Origin: JACPFJ01 sp036504875
GTDB taxonomy: Bacteria > Desulfobacterota > Desulfuromonadia > Geobacterales > Pseudopelobacteraceae
DNA: 64,000 bases
Direction: 5' to 3'
Assembly (NCBI GenBank): GCA_036504875.1
Contig: DASXUK010000029.1
Coordinates: 16,101-80,100, forward strand
How positions within the stretch are numbered: position 1 is the stretch's first letter; every line of letters begins with the position of its first letter. The notes under the pieces were generated by a model. The model was given only the letters and a program-made list of their open reading frames with translations. It ran no database searches and was not told the origin of the DNA. Of the stretch, positions 1 through 8,932 are shown one piece after another. A program made the position numbers and the translations under genes.

Positions 1-2160
1 CGGCTTGCGGCGAGGTTTCTTGTGAACGGCCGGAGCAATCGACTCGCTTTCTTGGTGCTGCTCGGCTGCTTCGGGTGCGCTTGCTGGTACGGGTGTAGCT
101 TCCTCTTGAGGCGCCTGATCCGGTTTTTTCTTTGCCCGGGAAGCCCTGCTGCGCTTTGGTTTTGTGGGAGCAGTTTCTTCAGCCGGGGTAGCTTCCGGCA
201 GGTCGGCTGTCTCTGCAATTGCCGGTTCGGATGGTACGGCTTCAGTAGGCTCTTCCGCGGTATCCGCTTCAGGGCCTTTGTTCCCTTTGCGGCCACGCCG
301 CCGGCGCCGTTTTTTGTGTTTAACCAGGCCTTCCTCTGCTGCATCACCGGCCTCAACCGCAGCTGGTTCTTCCTGCTTTGTTTCCGTGTCCAGCGGCCCT
401 GTTATCTGGGTTTCGAGCCCTGTCTGTTCAGTTGTCTCTGCGGGTTCCGGCTGGCCAGCTTCATCACCGGTATGTTTTTTCTTCTTGCGGCGCCGTTTGC
501 GTTTTTTTCCTGCTTCAAGCTGTGTCCCTTCCACGGGTGTGACTTCCACAGAAAGTTCGGCGCGTAGGGCCTGAATAGTACCCGGTTCCCCGGGAATTAT
601 CGCCTTGGGCGCCTCCTCTGCCTCTGCTTCCGACTTGAGTACATCTTCAGTGCGCGGTTTATCACGCTTGACGATCTCCAGCTCAAGCTGGTTGAGCAGG
701 AAGGATGTCTTGCCCTTGACGGTGACCTCGATCTCGTATTCATTCTCGATCTGGGTCAGTTCTCGTTTTTTGCGGTTAAGCAAGTAATAAGCCACTTCCA
801 GTGGCAGACCTCCGCGCACTTCTCCGGCGGTTCCTTTGGCAGCAGCGGCATGCACTTTGCGCAAGAAGGATACGGCCATGGCTTCCACCGATTTGACCTT
901 GCCGCGCCCTTCGCAGTGCGGGCATTCCAGGTGAATGGCGTCATTGAGGGTTTTTGCGATCCGCTGGCGGGACATCTCCAAGATACCGAATTCAGAGATC
1001 CGACCCAGGTTGACGCGGGCCTTGTCCATTTTGAGGGCCTGCTTGAGGGTCTTTTCCACCTCATGGTTATGTTTGCGGTCACGCATGTCGATGAAGTCGA
1101 TCACAATCAGTCCGCCCAGGTCACGCAGCCTGAGCTGGCGGGCCACCTCTTCGGCTGCCTCCATGTTGGCTTTGTAAGCGGTATCCTCGATGCCACGCTC
1201 TCCGCTGGACTTGCCCGAGTTGACATCAATGCTGACCAGTGCCTCGGTCGGCTCGATGATCAGTGACCCGCCGGAGGGCAGTGCAACCCGTTTTTCATAA
1301 ATCTGGTCAATCTGCTCTTCAAGCTGAAAGCGTGAAAAAATGGGCCTTTTTTCCTTGTGCAGCTTGACCAGCTTCTCACATTTAGGCATGTTCTCACGGA
1401 AAAATTCCTTAGCCTCCCGGTAAGCCTCTTTGCTGTCGACCAGGACCTCATCAATATCATCGGAAAAATAGTCTCGAATGAAGCGGATAATCAACCCGCT
1501 ATCGCGGAAAACCTCGCCAGCGCCTTTAATTTCTTCGGCCTGCTGTTTAATGTTCGCATACATTCCCAGTAGGTTATCGAGATCCTTTTGCAGCTCTTCC
1601 GGGCTCCTGCCGACCGCCTCGGTGCGAATGATATAGCCGATCCCTTCCGGGATGTTCATCCCGGTCATGATTTCCTTCAGCTTTTTACGCTCGCCCTCCT
1701 GCTCGACTTTACGTGAAATGCCGGATGAATCGCTGCCCGGCATGATCACCATATAGCGGCCCGGCAAAGAGAGGTAGGTTGTCAGGGCCGCTCCCTTGTT
1801 GTCGCGCTCATCTTTCTCCACCTGCACCAGGATCTCCTGGCCCCGGCGCAGCACCTCCTGGATACGGGGTCGACGCTTGTGCTGTTCCTCAGGAACATCA
1901 TCGCGCCATTGCCAAAAATCGGGGTGCAATTCCCCTATCTGGAGAAAACCTGGTTTTGCCCGCCCAATGTCGACAAATGCAGCCTGCAGACCAGGTTCCA
2001 CCCGTACTACAACTCCTTTATAGATGTTGCCTTTGGTCTGTTCTTTGCCGGTTATCTCGATGTTTAATTCCATCAAGCGGCCATCATGCACGATAGCCAC
2101 ACGGGCTTCCTCCGGATGCATGACGTTTATAAGCATTTTCTTACTCATCACAGGATTCAT
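1..2160 (-). CDS. rng: Ribonuclease E/G (Rne/Rng family), 3' end cut off by the window edge
   Basis: Endoribonuclease for rRNA/tRNA maturation and mRNA decay. The frame is open for all 720 codons from ATG 2160 to base 1, so the C-terminus is missing. An N-terminal S1-type RNA-binding region (about residues 38-130) is followed by the catalytic domain, with Asp312 (in SIDVNSGK) and Asp355 (in VIDFIDM) as the expected metal ligands. The zinc-link motif CPHCEGRG holds Cys413 and Cys416. Beyond about residue 480 comes a low-complexity tail rich in Ala/Glu/Pro with Lys/Arg blocks (KKRKRRRKKK type), typical of an unstructured RNA-binding or scaffold tail. Start 2160 is chosen for an AAGGA about 10 nt upstream; MSKKM at 2148 is the alternative. 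Family is certain; E versus G subtype is not. Confidence 0.93.
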   Translation of the reverse strand, partial: MNPVMSKKMLINVMHPEEARVAIVHDGRLMELNIEITGKEQTKGNIYKGVVVRVEPGLQAAFVDIGRAKPGFLQIGELHPDFWQWRDDVPEEQHKRRPRIQEVLRRGQEILVQVEKDERDNKGAALTTYLSLPGRYMVIMPGSDSSGISRKVEQEGERKKLKEIMTGMNIPEGIGYIIRTEAVGRSPEELQKDLDNLLGMYANIKQQAEEIKGAGEVFRDSGLIIRFIRDYFSDDIDEVLVDSKEAYREAKEFFRENMPKCEKLVKLHKEKRPIFSRFQLEEQIDQIYEKRVALPSGGSLIIEPTEALVSIDVNSGKSSGERGIEDTAYKANMEAAEEVARQLRLRDLGGLIVIDFIDMRDRKHNHEVEKTLKQALKMDKARVNLGRISEFGILEMSRQRIAKTLNDAIHLECPHCEGRGKVKSVEAMAVSFLRKVHAAAAKGTAGEVRGGLPLEVAYYLLNRKKRELTQIENEYEIEVTVKGKTSFLLNQLELEIVKRDKPRTEDVLKSEAEAEEAPKAIIPGEPGTIQALRAELSVEVTPVEGTQLEAGKKRKRRRKKKKHTGDEAGQPEPAETTEQTGLETQITGPLDTETKQEEPAAVEAGDAAEEGLVKHKKRRRRRGRKGNKGPEADTAEEPTEAVPSEPAIAETADLPEATPAEETAPTKPKRSRASRAKKKPDQAPQEEATPVPASAPEAAEQHQESESIAPAVHKKPRRKP

Positions 2161-2347
2161 AATACGCTATTCCTTTCAACTAACAGCCTGCTTTTCTTAA
2201 AATATAACATTATATAGATTTTAACGCTGAAAGCAAAGTAGTAAAAGGAAGTAAATATTTTGTGGAGATTTATATGGATCAAATGCAAAAGACCTTGCAG
2301 TTAATCCGCAAAGCCTTTTTATCGATGCTTCCCTGTTGATCAGATAT

Positions 2348-4801
2348 TTACAGCTTAAACCAGCCCACCATCTGGCGCAGATCGGTTGCCAGGCGTGCAA
2401 AACTGTCCGAGGTGCCCTTGATGTCGTTGACCGAGACGGAAACCTGGCGGGTGACATCGTTGATGGTCAGCATGGTGCGGTTGACGTCCTCGGCGGTGGC
2501 GGATTGTTCCTCGGTAGCGGTTGCGATAGTCTGCACCATGTCGAAAACCTGTTCCACACAGGTGACTATCTCGAGCATGGCCTTCTGTGTAGTATCTACA
2601 TGTGTAACAATCTTTTCAATAGCTATACGCTCACCTTTCATTGACGAAACCGAGGCTTGAACCTCGGACTGCATTGATTGGACAGTGGCTGCAATATCGT
2701 TGGCCGATTCAGTGGAACGGTGAGCCAGTTGTCGGACGCTGTCCGCCACCACGGCGAATCCGCGCCCCATATCTCCGGCGCGGGCCGCTTCGATGGATGC
2801 GTTTAAAGCCAGCAGATTAGTCTGGTCGGCAATGTCCTTGATGATGTCTACGATTTCATTTATCGATTCGGACTTGACCCCCAGCGCCTCGACCCGTTCA
2901 ACCGATTTTTTTACTACTTCCGCGAACACGAGCAGTTCCTGCGAGGTGGCATCGAGCGCACCCCGGCCATCAAGAGCGATCTGTTTCATTCTGCCGGCTG
3001 AGTCGGCTGTATTGCCGGCGTTGGTGGTGACATCCTGAATTGTCTGGGTCATTTGAGTCATGGCAGTGACTGATTGCTCTATCTGCTGTGTTTGGCTGCC
3101 GGAGTTCCCCTCCAGCTGGGCCGCGGTGGCGGATAACTCCTCCGCGCTGGTTGCCACCGTAGTGGTGGAATCGGAGATCTTTCCAACCATATCGCGAAGA
3201 TTGACAACCATTTTTTCCATGGAAGTCTGGACTTGCCCGAATTCATCGTTAGAGTTCTGCATCGCGCCGACCTGCAGGTTTCCATCGGCTACATTTTCCG
3301 AAATCTGAATGAGTTGGCCGAGCGGTTTAGAAACCGAGCGAAAAACCCATATGCCGAACATTACCCCGATAATCGCCGCGCCGATACTGATGGCGATCAA
3401 CAGCGAAATGCTGCTTTTCACCATCTTGTTGACCGAAGCGATTGCCTTTTCCTGGTCTCCGCGTGCTGCGGTTACGGTCGCCTTGCCCTTTTCTGCCTGT
3501 TTCAGCACGATGTCGCGCAGCTTCAGGGTCACCTGAATAGCCTTCTGCTCCATATCGAAGTGACGCTTGAGGGTTACCACGATACCGTTGTTAGCGAAAA
3601 GCATGCTTTGAACCCCGTTCAGGGAGCTGTTTGCGCTTTGCAATACCTGCAACTCCTTTTTAACACCCAGCTTGCTCATTGATTTGTCAAGGCTCCTGAC
3701 CGACTCGCTCACCTTGGCGAACTTGGTTTTTATTATTGGGACAGTGGCGTCAATCTCCTGGACGGAGTTGAAGGTGAACAGGCGGGTCGATTCTGTCTCA
3801 ATGGCCTGTCCCAGGCTCGTCAGCACCGAATTGGTTACCAGGATCGTATTGGCCATGTTGGACTGGGTGAAATTGCTGCCCTGGTTGGTGGATTCAACCG
3901 TGTAATTGTCGCTGGCCTGCACGGCGTCCTGGTCAATCGCCAAAAACAGGGTGTTGATCCTGTCGGCGATATCCTTGCCTAAAACATCAACCTTGCCTTT
4001 GCTGTCCTCGTCTTTTTGTGACAGGTAGACCTGCTGGAGTTTCTGAAGTTCGTCTAGTTTTTCAACAACATTCTTGACCTCGGCAAAGGACGCCTGTGTA
4101 TTTTTAATGTATTCGTTCTGGTTAAGCTTGCTGGTGGCAGCATTAATTTTGCCCTTGGCAATCAGCAGGACGGTTTTCTTCTGGGCATTCTGGATCTCAT
4201 AAAAGGCAAGCTGAAGATCTTTGACGACCGTTCGGGCCGCATCAACACTGCGCAGGCGGCCGGAGAGCCGGCTGGTGTCTTCCAGGGCGGTACTGAAGGC
4301 GCTAGAGCGGTTCATCTGCAAGTTTCTGATCTTGTTGTCCAATTCCTTCAGTCGACTATTTGCCTCCAGAAGGCGCTTTCCCAAGGCCTTGTAGGAGATT
4401 TCTGCATCATCCTGCGACTTCAGCTTGCTGGCGACTGTTTCAAATAATTCTGTGGCCACCTGTTGCAGCTCGTCATGCGTGGTCAACTTGGAGTCTCCGC
4501 TCAGCGCCTCCAGTTGGGATTGGGCGGTCTTGACCTCAGCCAGGGCCTTCTCTGCCTCACCACGAAAGACCTGCAACTCCTTCGCGTTTACGGCGGCGTT
4601 TACCTTGGCCAGGCTTGCCGTGGCACCTTGTATCTCGCGCTGAAATTCCAGGGTGCGCATCTGATAGGGGGTGCTGCGTTGGGTCAGATAGGAAAGCTTG
4701 CCGCTGATGAACAGCATTCCGAAGATGCTGGTGGCTACTACGGCAGCAACGATGATTAACACGACAACTATGTTTATGGTGAGTTTTGCCTTGATTTTCA
4801 T
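2348..4801 (-). CDS. Methyl-accepting chemotaxis protein with large periplasmic sensor
   Basis: Transmembrane chemoreceptor that signals to CheA/CheW. A first membrane segment lies at about residues 8-32, then a long helical periplasmic region (about 33-460), a second membrane segment (about 463-485), HAMP, and a cytoplasmic signalling domain to residue 817. The signalling hairpin tip is clear (ADQTNLLALNASIEAARAGD), with the variant GDMGRGFAVVADSVRQLA where GEQGRGFAVVADEVR is usual. It lies just downstream of two periplasmic binding-protein genes on the same strand (51 bp after the nearer one), which suggests one of them presents its ligand to this receptor; that pairing is inference. Family call is secure, ligand unknown. 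Confidence 0.93.
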   Translation of the reverse strand: MKIKAKLTINIVVVLIIVAAVVATSIFGMLFISGKLSYLTQRSTPYQMRTLEFQREIQGATASLAKVNAAVNAKELQVFRGEAEKALAEVKTAQSQLEALSGDSKLTTHDELQQVATELFETVASKLKSQDDAEISYKALGKRLLEANSRLKELDNKIRNLQMNRSSAFSTALEDTSRLSGRLRSVDAARTVVKDLQLAFYEIQNAQKKTVLLIAKGKINAATSKLNQNEYIKNTQASFAEVKNVVEKLDELQKLQQVYLSQKDEDSKGKVDVLGKDIADRINTLFLAIDQDAVQASDNYTVESTNQGSNFTQSNMANTILVTNSVLTSLGQAIETESTRLFTFNSVQEIDATVPIIKTKFAKVSESVRSLDKSMSKLGVKKELQVLQSANSSLNGVQSMLFANNGIVVTLKRHFDMEQKAIQVTLKLRDIVLKQAEKGKATVTAARGDQEKAIASVNKMVKSSISLLIAISIGAAIIGVMFGIWVFRSVSKPLGQLIQISENVADGNLQVGAMQNSNDEFGQVQTSMEKMVVNLRDMVGKISDSTTTVATSAEELSATAAQLEGNSGSQTQQIEQSVTAMTQMTQTIQDVTTNAGNTADSAGRMKQIALDGRGALDATSQELLVFAEVVKKSVERVEALGVKSESINEIVDIIKDIADQTNLLALNASIEAARAGDMGRGFAVVADSVRQLAHRSTESANDIAATVQSMQSEVQASVSSMKGERIAIEKIVTHVDTTQKAMLEIVTCVEQVFDMVQTIATATEEQSATAEDVNRTMLTINDVTRQVSVSVNDIKGTSDSFARLATDLRQMVGWFKL

Positions 4802-4851
4802 AGGTCAGTTTCCTTTAAGCGGTACTAACGCTGGAGCTGAAACGATGGCTA

Positions 4852-5610
4852 TTATTTGATCAGTTTAGCACCGTCACTCTTGATGAAATCGAGTAGCTTT
4901 TTGACTTTGGAGGATGGTTCGCCCTTGGTTAGAAGTGTAATGGAGCGGGCTACTTCGGGAGACTGGGGGGACCAGACCTGGCCGTCAACAACAGCCGCCG
5001 GTCCGATTCCGATGGCTTCAAGGTTTGACTTGACCTTGTCCTTGATATCATCGGCGGTGGTTGCATCGAGCACTTCTTTGGTTGCCGGTGCGCCGTCTAG
5101 TATGATTTTGGTAAACATGGTGTTCGTACCGGGTATTAGCGTGCCCCAGACAACAAGGATCGGCATGTCTTTACCACCGACCTCCTTCCAGTTGGCGATC
5201 TTTCCGGTGAAGATACCCTGGAGTTGTTCCTTGGTAAGCTTCTCGATCCGGTTGTCCTTGTGGGTGATTACGGCAATGCGGTCCTTGCCGATCACCGCGC
5301 TCTGGTAGCCGGCAGGATTCTTTATCTCGTTGCCTTCCTTTGCCATCAACTTCTGCCATTCGTCATAGCTTAGGCCAGCTGCGGCTGCCTCTACATTGCC
5401 CTTATCCAGGTCCAGAAAGGCTTGTTTGGGGCCGTTGGAGATTACTGACAGCGTAAGTCCGGTCGCCTTTTCAAAGGCGGCCTTGATCGGTTTGAACACG
5501 TTCTCGGTTGGTGCCGCGCCGGCGCCGATTCGCAGTTCTTCCGCTGCTGATAAGGTGACACTGAGAATAGAACCTAAGAGTACAAAGCCAATTAATTTTA
5601 ACGATTTCAT
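4852..5610 (-). CDS. Periplasmic substrate-binding protein, PstS-like fold
   Basis: 252-residue secreted solute-binding protein with a signal peptide (MKSLKLIGFVLLGS..., cleavage probably after LSAAE). The body matches the phosphate/oxyanion PBP-like group: a lobe-1 stretch like GAGAAPTENVF, and the LTKEQLQGIFTGKIANWKEVGG region seen in PstS-type proteins. GAGGATATTAA precedes the ATG. No ABC permease or ATPase gene is adjacent; instead a chemoreceptor gene follows 51 bp downstream. A role as sensory binding protein rather than transporter component is therefore plausible (inference). It is paralogous to the next gene upstream. Ligand cannot be read from sequence. Confidence 0.85.
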   Translation of the reverse strand: MKSLKLIGFVLLGSILSVTLSAAEELRIGAGAAPTENVFKPIKAAFEKATGLTLSVISNGPKQAFLDLDKGNVEAAAAGLSYDEWQKLMAKEGNEIKNPAGYQSAVIGKDRIAVITHKDNRIEKLTKEQLQGIFTGKIANWKEVGGKDMPILVVWGTLIPGTNTMFTKIILDGAPATKEVLDATTADDIKDKVKSNLEAIGIGPAAVVDGQVWSPQSPEVARSITLLTKGEPSSKVKKLLDFIKSDGAKLIK

Positions 5611-5723
5611 TTAATATCCTCTCTTAATAAAATCAAGTCTAATGGTTGGTGCGGAAGATAACATATAAAAAACTATATGTGAAAGCAAAACAGGATGAGC
5701 GGTTTGACACAATCAGTGAGGTA

Positions 5724-5772
5724 GAAAAAAATGCCGGCCTGCTGAGTTGTTTCGCTTTAGCAGAACCGGCAT
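5724..5772 (-). terminator. Rho-independent terminator between the two binding-protein genes
   Basis: Read on the minus strand, ATGCCGG...CTGCT pairs with AGCAG...CCGGCAT around a loop of about 15 nt and is followed directly by a run of T. It lies after the 5803-6573 gene, so the first binding protein is probably made in excess of the second one and the receptor. Confidence 0.75.
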
Positions 5773-5802
5773 ATAATTTACTGCTTTGAATGAAATTTGC
5801 TG

Positions 5803-6573
5803 TTATTCCTTAATATATTTTTTTCCATCCGTGTTGATGAAGTCGATTAGTTTTTGAATCTTGGGGGCTGGTTTTCCGTTGGTAACCATAATGACGGGTC
5901 GCGAGAAGTCAGGGGTTTCGACAGCCTTGACGGTCTTATCCCGGATATAGCCGGGGCCAAAACCGATCGCTTCGGGATTGGCGGCTACCTTCTCCCGTAG
6001 GTCTTCAAAACGTCCAGCTTCGAGCACATCGTTCAGGTAGGGTTGGTTATCCAAGGCAAGTTTTGAGAATACCCCGTTGGTTGCGGGATTGATCTTGGAG
6101 AGCACCACTATAATAGGAGCATCGGCGCCACCGACATCCTTCCAGTTGGATATCTTTCCGGTAAAGATGTCTTTGAGCTGTTCCTTGGAGAGCTTGCTGA
6201 CCGGGTTTCCGGGGTGGATAATTGTAAAAATACTGCTTCTTCCTATTGTGGTGGCTATATGGCTGGCTGGATCCTTGACCTCGATATTTGCCTTTTTTGC
6301 CGTCACAAGCAGGTCTTCGTAGCTCTGGCCGGCGGTTGACGTCTCGACTTCGTTGTTCAGCAATTGCTTGAATGCGATTGTAGCGTTGCTGAAGATGATG
6401 TTCAGTTTGATACCGGTCTCTTTTTCAAAGGCAGCCTTGCAGGGGTTGATTATGCCATCGAGCGGGGCGCCGCCCCCGCCGATCTTGATCTCTTCTCCAA
6501 GAACTGTTGACGCAATCAGCAGAAGCACGGCGACAAGGAATGGAACGTAGCGGCGGACTAATTGTGTGTTCAT
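5803..6573 (-). CDS. Periplasmic substrate-binding protein, paralogue of the 4852-5610 gene
   Basis: 256-residue secreted binding protein with signal peptide (VRRYVPFLVAVLLLIASTVLG). It shares the order of motifs with its neighbour: GGGGAPLDGI at the mature N-terminus, then LSKEQLKDIFTGKISNWKDVGG and a terminal helix LIDFINTDGKKYI. Start 6573 is preferred because GAGG sits 5 nt upstream; a GTG two codons earlier (6579) is possible. It is the first gene of the binding-protein/binding-protein/receptor set and has its own terminator. The two paralogues are clearly diverged, so they may bind different ligands (inference). Confidence 0.84.
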   Translation of the reverse strand: MNTQLVRRYVPFLVAVLLLIASTVLGEEIKIGGGGAPLDGIINPCKAAFEKETGIKLNIIFSNATIAFKQLLNNEVETSTAGQSYEDLLVTAKKANIEVKDPASHIATTIGRSSIFTIIHPGNPVSKLSKEQLKDIFTGKISNWKDVGGADAPIIVVLSKINPATNGVFSKLALDNQPYLNDVLEAGRFEDLREKVAANPEAIGFGPGYIRDKTVKAVETPDFSRPVIMVTNGKPAPKIQKLIDFINTDGKKYIKE

Positions 6574-6664
6574 GAGCACCTCGACTATGGTTGAGATTTG
6601 AAATAAGCAGAAATTTTATAGCATTTACTTAATATTAAAAACAAATAAAAACAGTTAGGTCCTT

Positions 6665-7648
6665 CTAGAGCCCATCCTGGGCTGCGATGCTTCCGCTTCA
6701 GGTGAAGCCCGATCCGGCTGTGCAGGAGTAGCAATGGTAATCAGTAGGTACTGAGGTGCCGGGTGTTGGCAGTGTTTTTAGTTCAGATATGTGGGTGAGC
6801 TTGCCGCTATGAGGTAGTTTGGATGCCAGATTGAAGTCGCAATCGAATAGATTGCCATGCCAGTCGACAGACAGGATTGAGCGACACATTAGGGAGGGGA
6901 TGGTGATGGGATTAAAGTTGTTAAGCAACTTCTGACGATATTCAGTGAGATTTCCTGAGCTGGTTAGCCATTCCAGGAAGCGCCCCAAGGGCGCGTTTGC
7001 AAATGAGAACACGTTGTTGAAGGATATATGGTGTTTTTGGCTCAACTCCTGCCGGAATCGCTTCTGTATGGCTTCCTGACCGGCCGGTAAAAATGCCCCG
7101 CTCGGATTGGCTACCAGGTCCAGAATTAATCCACTCTCAGCGACGCCGTAGCCTAGGTGGTTCAGCATTTTAAGAACATCCAGGCTGGTTTGCCACACCC
7201 CCTTGCCTCTTTGTGCATCGGTCTGGGCGGTGTTGACGGCTGGCAGCGAGGCCGCGATGATTAAGCGGTGTTGTTGGTAAAGCTCAGGCAGTCCAGCTGA
7301 TTGAGGCCGCGCCAGGGCAGTCAGATTGCTACGGACGATCAGTCGGGAGGTAAGCTTTGAAAGTCGCTTGATCATATAGGGCAGCTGAGGCAGCAGCTCG
7401 GGCGCTCCACCGGTAATATCTATTGTTTCGAACCTGAAGCGTTCAGCACAGGCGACGACGGCCTCAGAAGTCTCAAAGCACATCGACTCCGGCCTTGTCG
7501 GGCCCGATTCCAGGTGGCAATGCCTGCAAGCCAGGTCACAGGTCAGCCCGATATTAACCTGCAGGGTGGTGGTTTGGCTTTTTGTCAATGCCAGCCCATG
7601 CTGGGCGAGGGTCTGTTCAAAGCTGGGTATGGCGATCGGCTCGGTCAT
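6665..7648 (-). CDS. arsS: Radical SAM protein ArsS, selenoprotein (UGA 6698-6700 read as Sec)
   Basis: Radical SAM enzyme of the arsenosugar-biosynthesis ArsS family. With start ATG 7648, the Fe-S cysteines are Cys37, Cys41 and Cys44 (CDLACRHC), followed by the GGAPEL motif. The C-terminal Cys-rich domain ends with CYSCTAGSGFT, then UGA, then SGSIAAQDGL and TAG. The family's C-terminal motif is CxxCTAGxGSSCxG, and some members carry Sec at the last Cys position, exactly where this UGA falls. A hairpin suited to be a bacterial SECIS starts 14 nt after the UGA, and selA is present at 38984. Stopping at the UGA would lose that part of the motif. Neither start has a strong ribosome site; GTG 7687 is the alternative. 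Downstream of an AhpD-like and a TVP38-like gene, usual partners. Confidence 0.82.
6669..6683 (-). promoter_or_regulatory. SECIS-like hairpin after the arsS UGA
   Basis: On the minus strand, AGCCC-AGGAT-GGGCT forms a perfect 5-bp stem with a 5-nt loop, 14 nt after the UGA. Distance and loop size fit a SelB-binding bacterial SECIS, and the loop contains GG. Structure is seen; function is inferred. Confidence 0.6.
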
Positions 7649-7737
7649 AATAGGGATGGTACCATTTTCTTCTGAATGCACATCCACGTCTTAAAATTAT
7701 CTGCTTTCGTGTAAAGATTTAAAAACAATCAGAAGCA

Positions 7738-7790
7738 TCCTCTCACAAAGCTCACAAAGCTTGCGGAGAATAGCTGGCGAGTGAGAGAAA
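7738..7790. repeat. Short, degenerate copy of the CTCACA/GAGAG inverted repeat
   Basis: CCTCTCACAAAGCTCACAAAGC... ends in GTGAGAGAAAG, matching the arms of the larger element at 11771-11885 but with most of the centre missing. It lies between arsS and the AhpD-like gene. Confidence 0.5.
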
Positions 7791-7832
7791 GTTTTTTATT
7801 CATACGAAGAACCACCTTTATGCAATCTATCA

Positions 7833-8165
7833 TCATAACGAAAGCTTCTCGGCGATCTTCCTCATCTGCACGCCATGAACCAGTGTGGCTCCGCCCCGGA
7901 TGGCGCTGGCCACATGAACCGCCTCGGTCATTTCCTCCAAATTGGATCCCTTTTCCAGACAGCCTTGGGTATAGGCATCGATACAGTAAGGGCATTGCAC
8001 GGCATGAGCTACGGCCAGGGCAATCAGCGCCTTTTCCCGCTCGGTCAGCGCCCCTTCGGCAAAGACCGCGCCGTAATAATCAAAAAACTTCTTACCCAAT
8101 TCGGGCGCGTCCTTGGCAATATCGCCAAAGCTTGGTAAATCAGCCGGATCATAATAGGTTTTCAT
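7833..8165 (-). CDS. AhpD-like carboxymuconolactone decarboxylase family protein (arsenosugar-cluster type)
   Basis: 110-residue small helical protein of the AhpD/CMD superfamily. The redox pair is Cys58-Pro-Tyr-Cys61 (CPYCIDAYT), with the usual downstream helix ending in HGVQMRKIAEKL. AhpD-like proteins act as disulfide reductases or peroxidase partners. A subgroup occurs beside ArsS-type radical SAM genes, and this copy begins 1 nt after the TVP38-like stop and precedes arsS. Unlike some relatives it keeps Cys rather than Sec at the active site. The superfamily is clear; the exact reaction in this pathway is unknown. Confidence 0.85.
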   Translation of the reverse strand: MKTYYDPADLPSFGDIAKDAPELGKKFFDYYGAVFAEGALTEREKALIALAVAHAVQCPYCIDAYTQGCLEKGSNLEEMTEAVHVASAIRGGATLVHGVQMRKIAEKLSL

Positions 8166-8166
8166 G

Positions 8167-8844
8167 TCAGTTGTTTCTCCCCTTGTATTTGTTGTAAAGG
8201 GCTGGCAGCAAGGAAAACAGCCCCAGTAGCGTAAAGGAAACCAGCACCCGTGGCGAGGTGATCTCTCTTAAAGAGGTAATCGTGGCCAGACTGGCCCCGG
8301 CATTCACGTACACAAAGCCTCCCGGAATGATCCCGATAAATGTACCGATAATGAAGGTGCGCAATGGCAGGCGGGTGACGCCCGCTGCCAGGTTGATCAG
8401 GAAAAAAGGGAAGAGCGGCACCAGGCGCAGAAAAAGCAGATAACCGAGCCCTTGTCTCTCAAGCTCACGATTGATGCCGTCCAGTCGGTGCCCAAATCTC
8501 TTCAGCACAAGATCCTGCAGCAGGTAGCGTGACACCAGGAAGGCCAGCACGGCTCCGATTGAGGCGCCACAGACGGCATAAAGTGTGCCCAGTACGGGAC
8601 CAAATATGACGCCGGCGGCCAGGGAAAGGATGGCGGCGCCGGGCAGCGACAGGGCGGTCTGGAGGATGTAGATGCCCATGAAACCGGCCACCATTGCTAG
8701 TTTGTGGCTGGCATAATAATCCAGCAGCGTCTGACGATTTTCCTTGAGAGCAGCAAGTGTTAATAAATGAGTCAGATCAAGATAAAAAAAGAGCCCGATA
8801 GCGGCTGCAGCAAAGGCGAGCAGAATGAATTTGTTACTGTTCAT
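8167..8844 (-). CDS. TVP38/TMEM64 (DedA-like) family membrane protein
   Basis: 225-residue integral membrane protein with about five to six hydrophobic segments. The DedA/VTT-type core shows as LPGAAILSLAAGVIFGPVLGTLYAVCGASIGAVLAFLVSR, split here by a short turn, and the downstream R-rich loop with FFLINLAAG. Members are thought to handle lipid or small-molecule movement across the membrane. It is the first gene of a tight set (1-nt gap to the AhpD-like gene, then arsS), and this trio recurs in arsenosugar-type clusters. A transport role in that pathway is inference. Confidence 0.85.
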   Translation of the reverse strand: MNSNKFILLAFAAAAIGLFFYLDLTHLLTLAALKENRQTLLDYYASHKLAMVAGFMGIYILQTALSLPGAAILSLAAGVIFGPVLGTLYAVCGASIGAVLAFLVSRYLLQDLVLKRFGHRLDGINRELERQGLGYLLFLRLVPLFPFFLINLAAGVTRLPLRTFIIGTFIGIIPGGFVYVNAGASLATITSLREITSPRVLVSFTLLGLFSLLPALYNKYKGRNN

Positions 8845-8899
8845 GGGTCATGATCTCGTCAGGCTGGAAGGTTTATTCGGGCAAATGGAGGGAATGAAA

Positions 8900-8925
8900 C
8901 GGGCTGCAGAGGAACCCGCAGCCCG
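8900..8925 (-). terminator. Terminator-like hairpin after the 8933-9409 gene
   Basis: CGGGCTGC and GCAGCCCG form a perfect 8-bp stem with a 10-nt loop, followed on the minus strand by TTTCATT. It separates the ferritin-like gene from the TVP38-like gene. Confidence 0.6.
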
Positions 8926-8932
8926 CATAGGT

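Noticed and set aside
22..567. Long plus-strand open frames over the RNase E/G tail
   Set aside because: Antisense of a low-complexity Ala/Glu/Lys/Arg-rich tail; Cys/Phe/Arg-rich translation with no signals.
7729..7995. 88-codon minus-strand frame over the arsS/AhpD-like spacer
   Set aside because: Made of repeat and out-of-frame AhpD sequence; no family or ribosome site.
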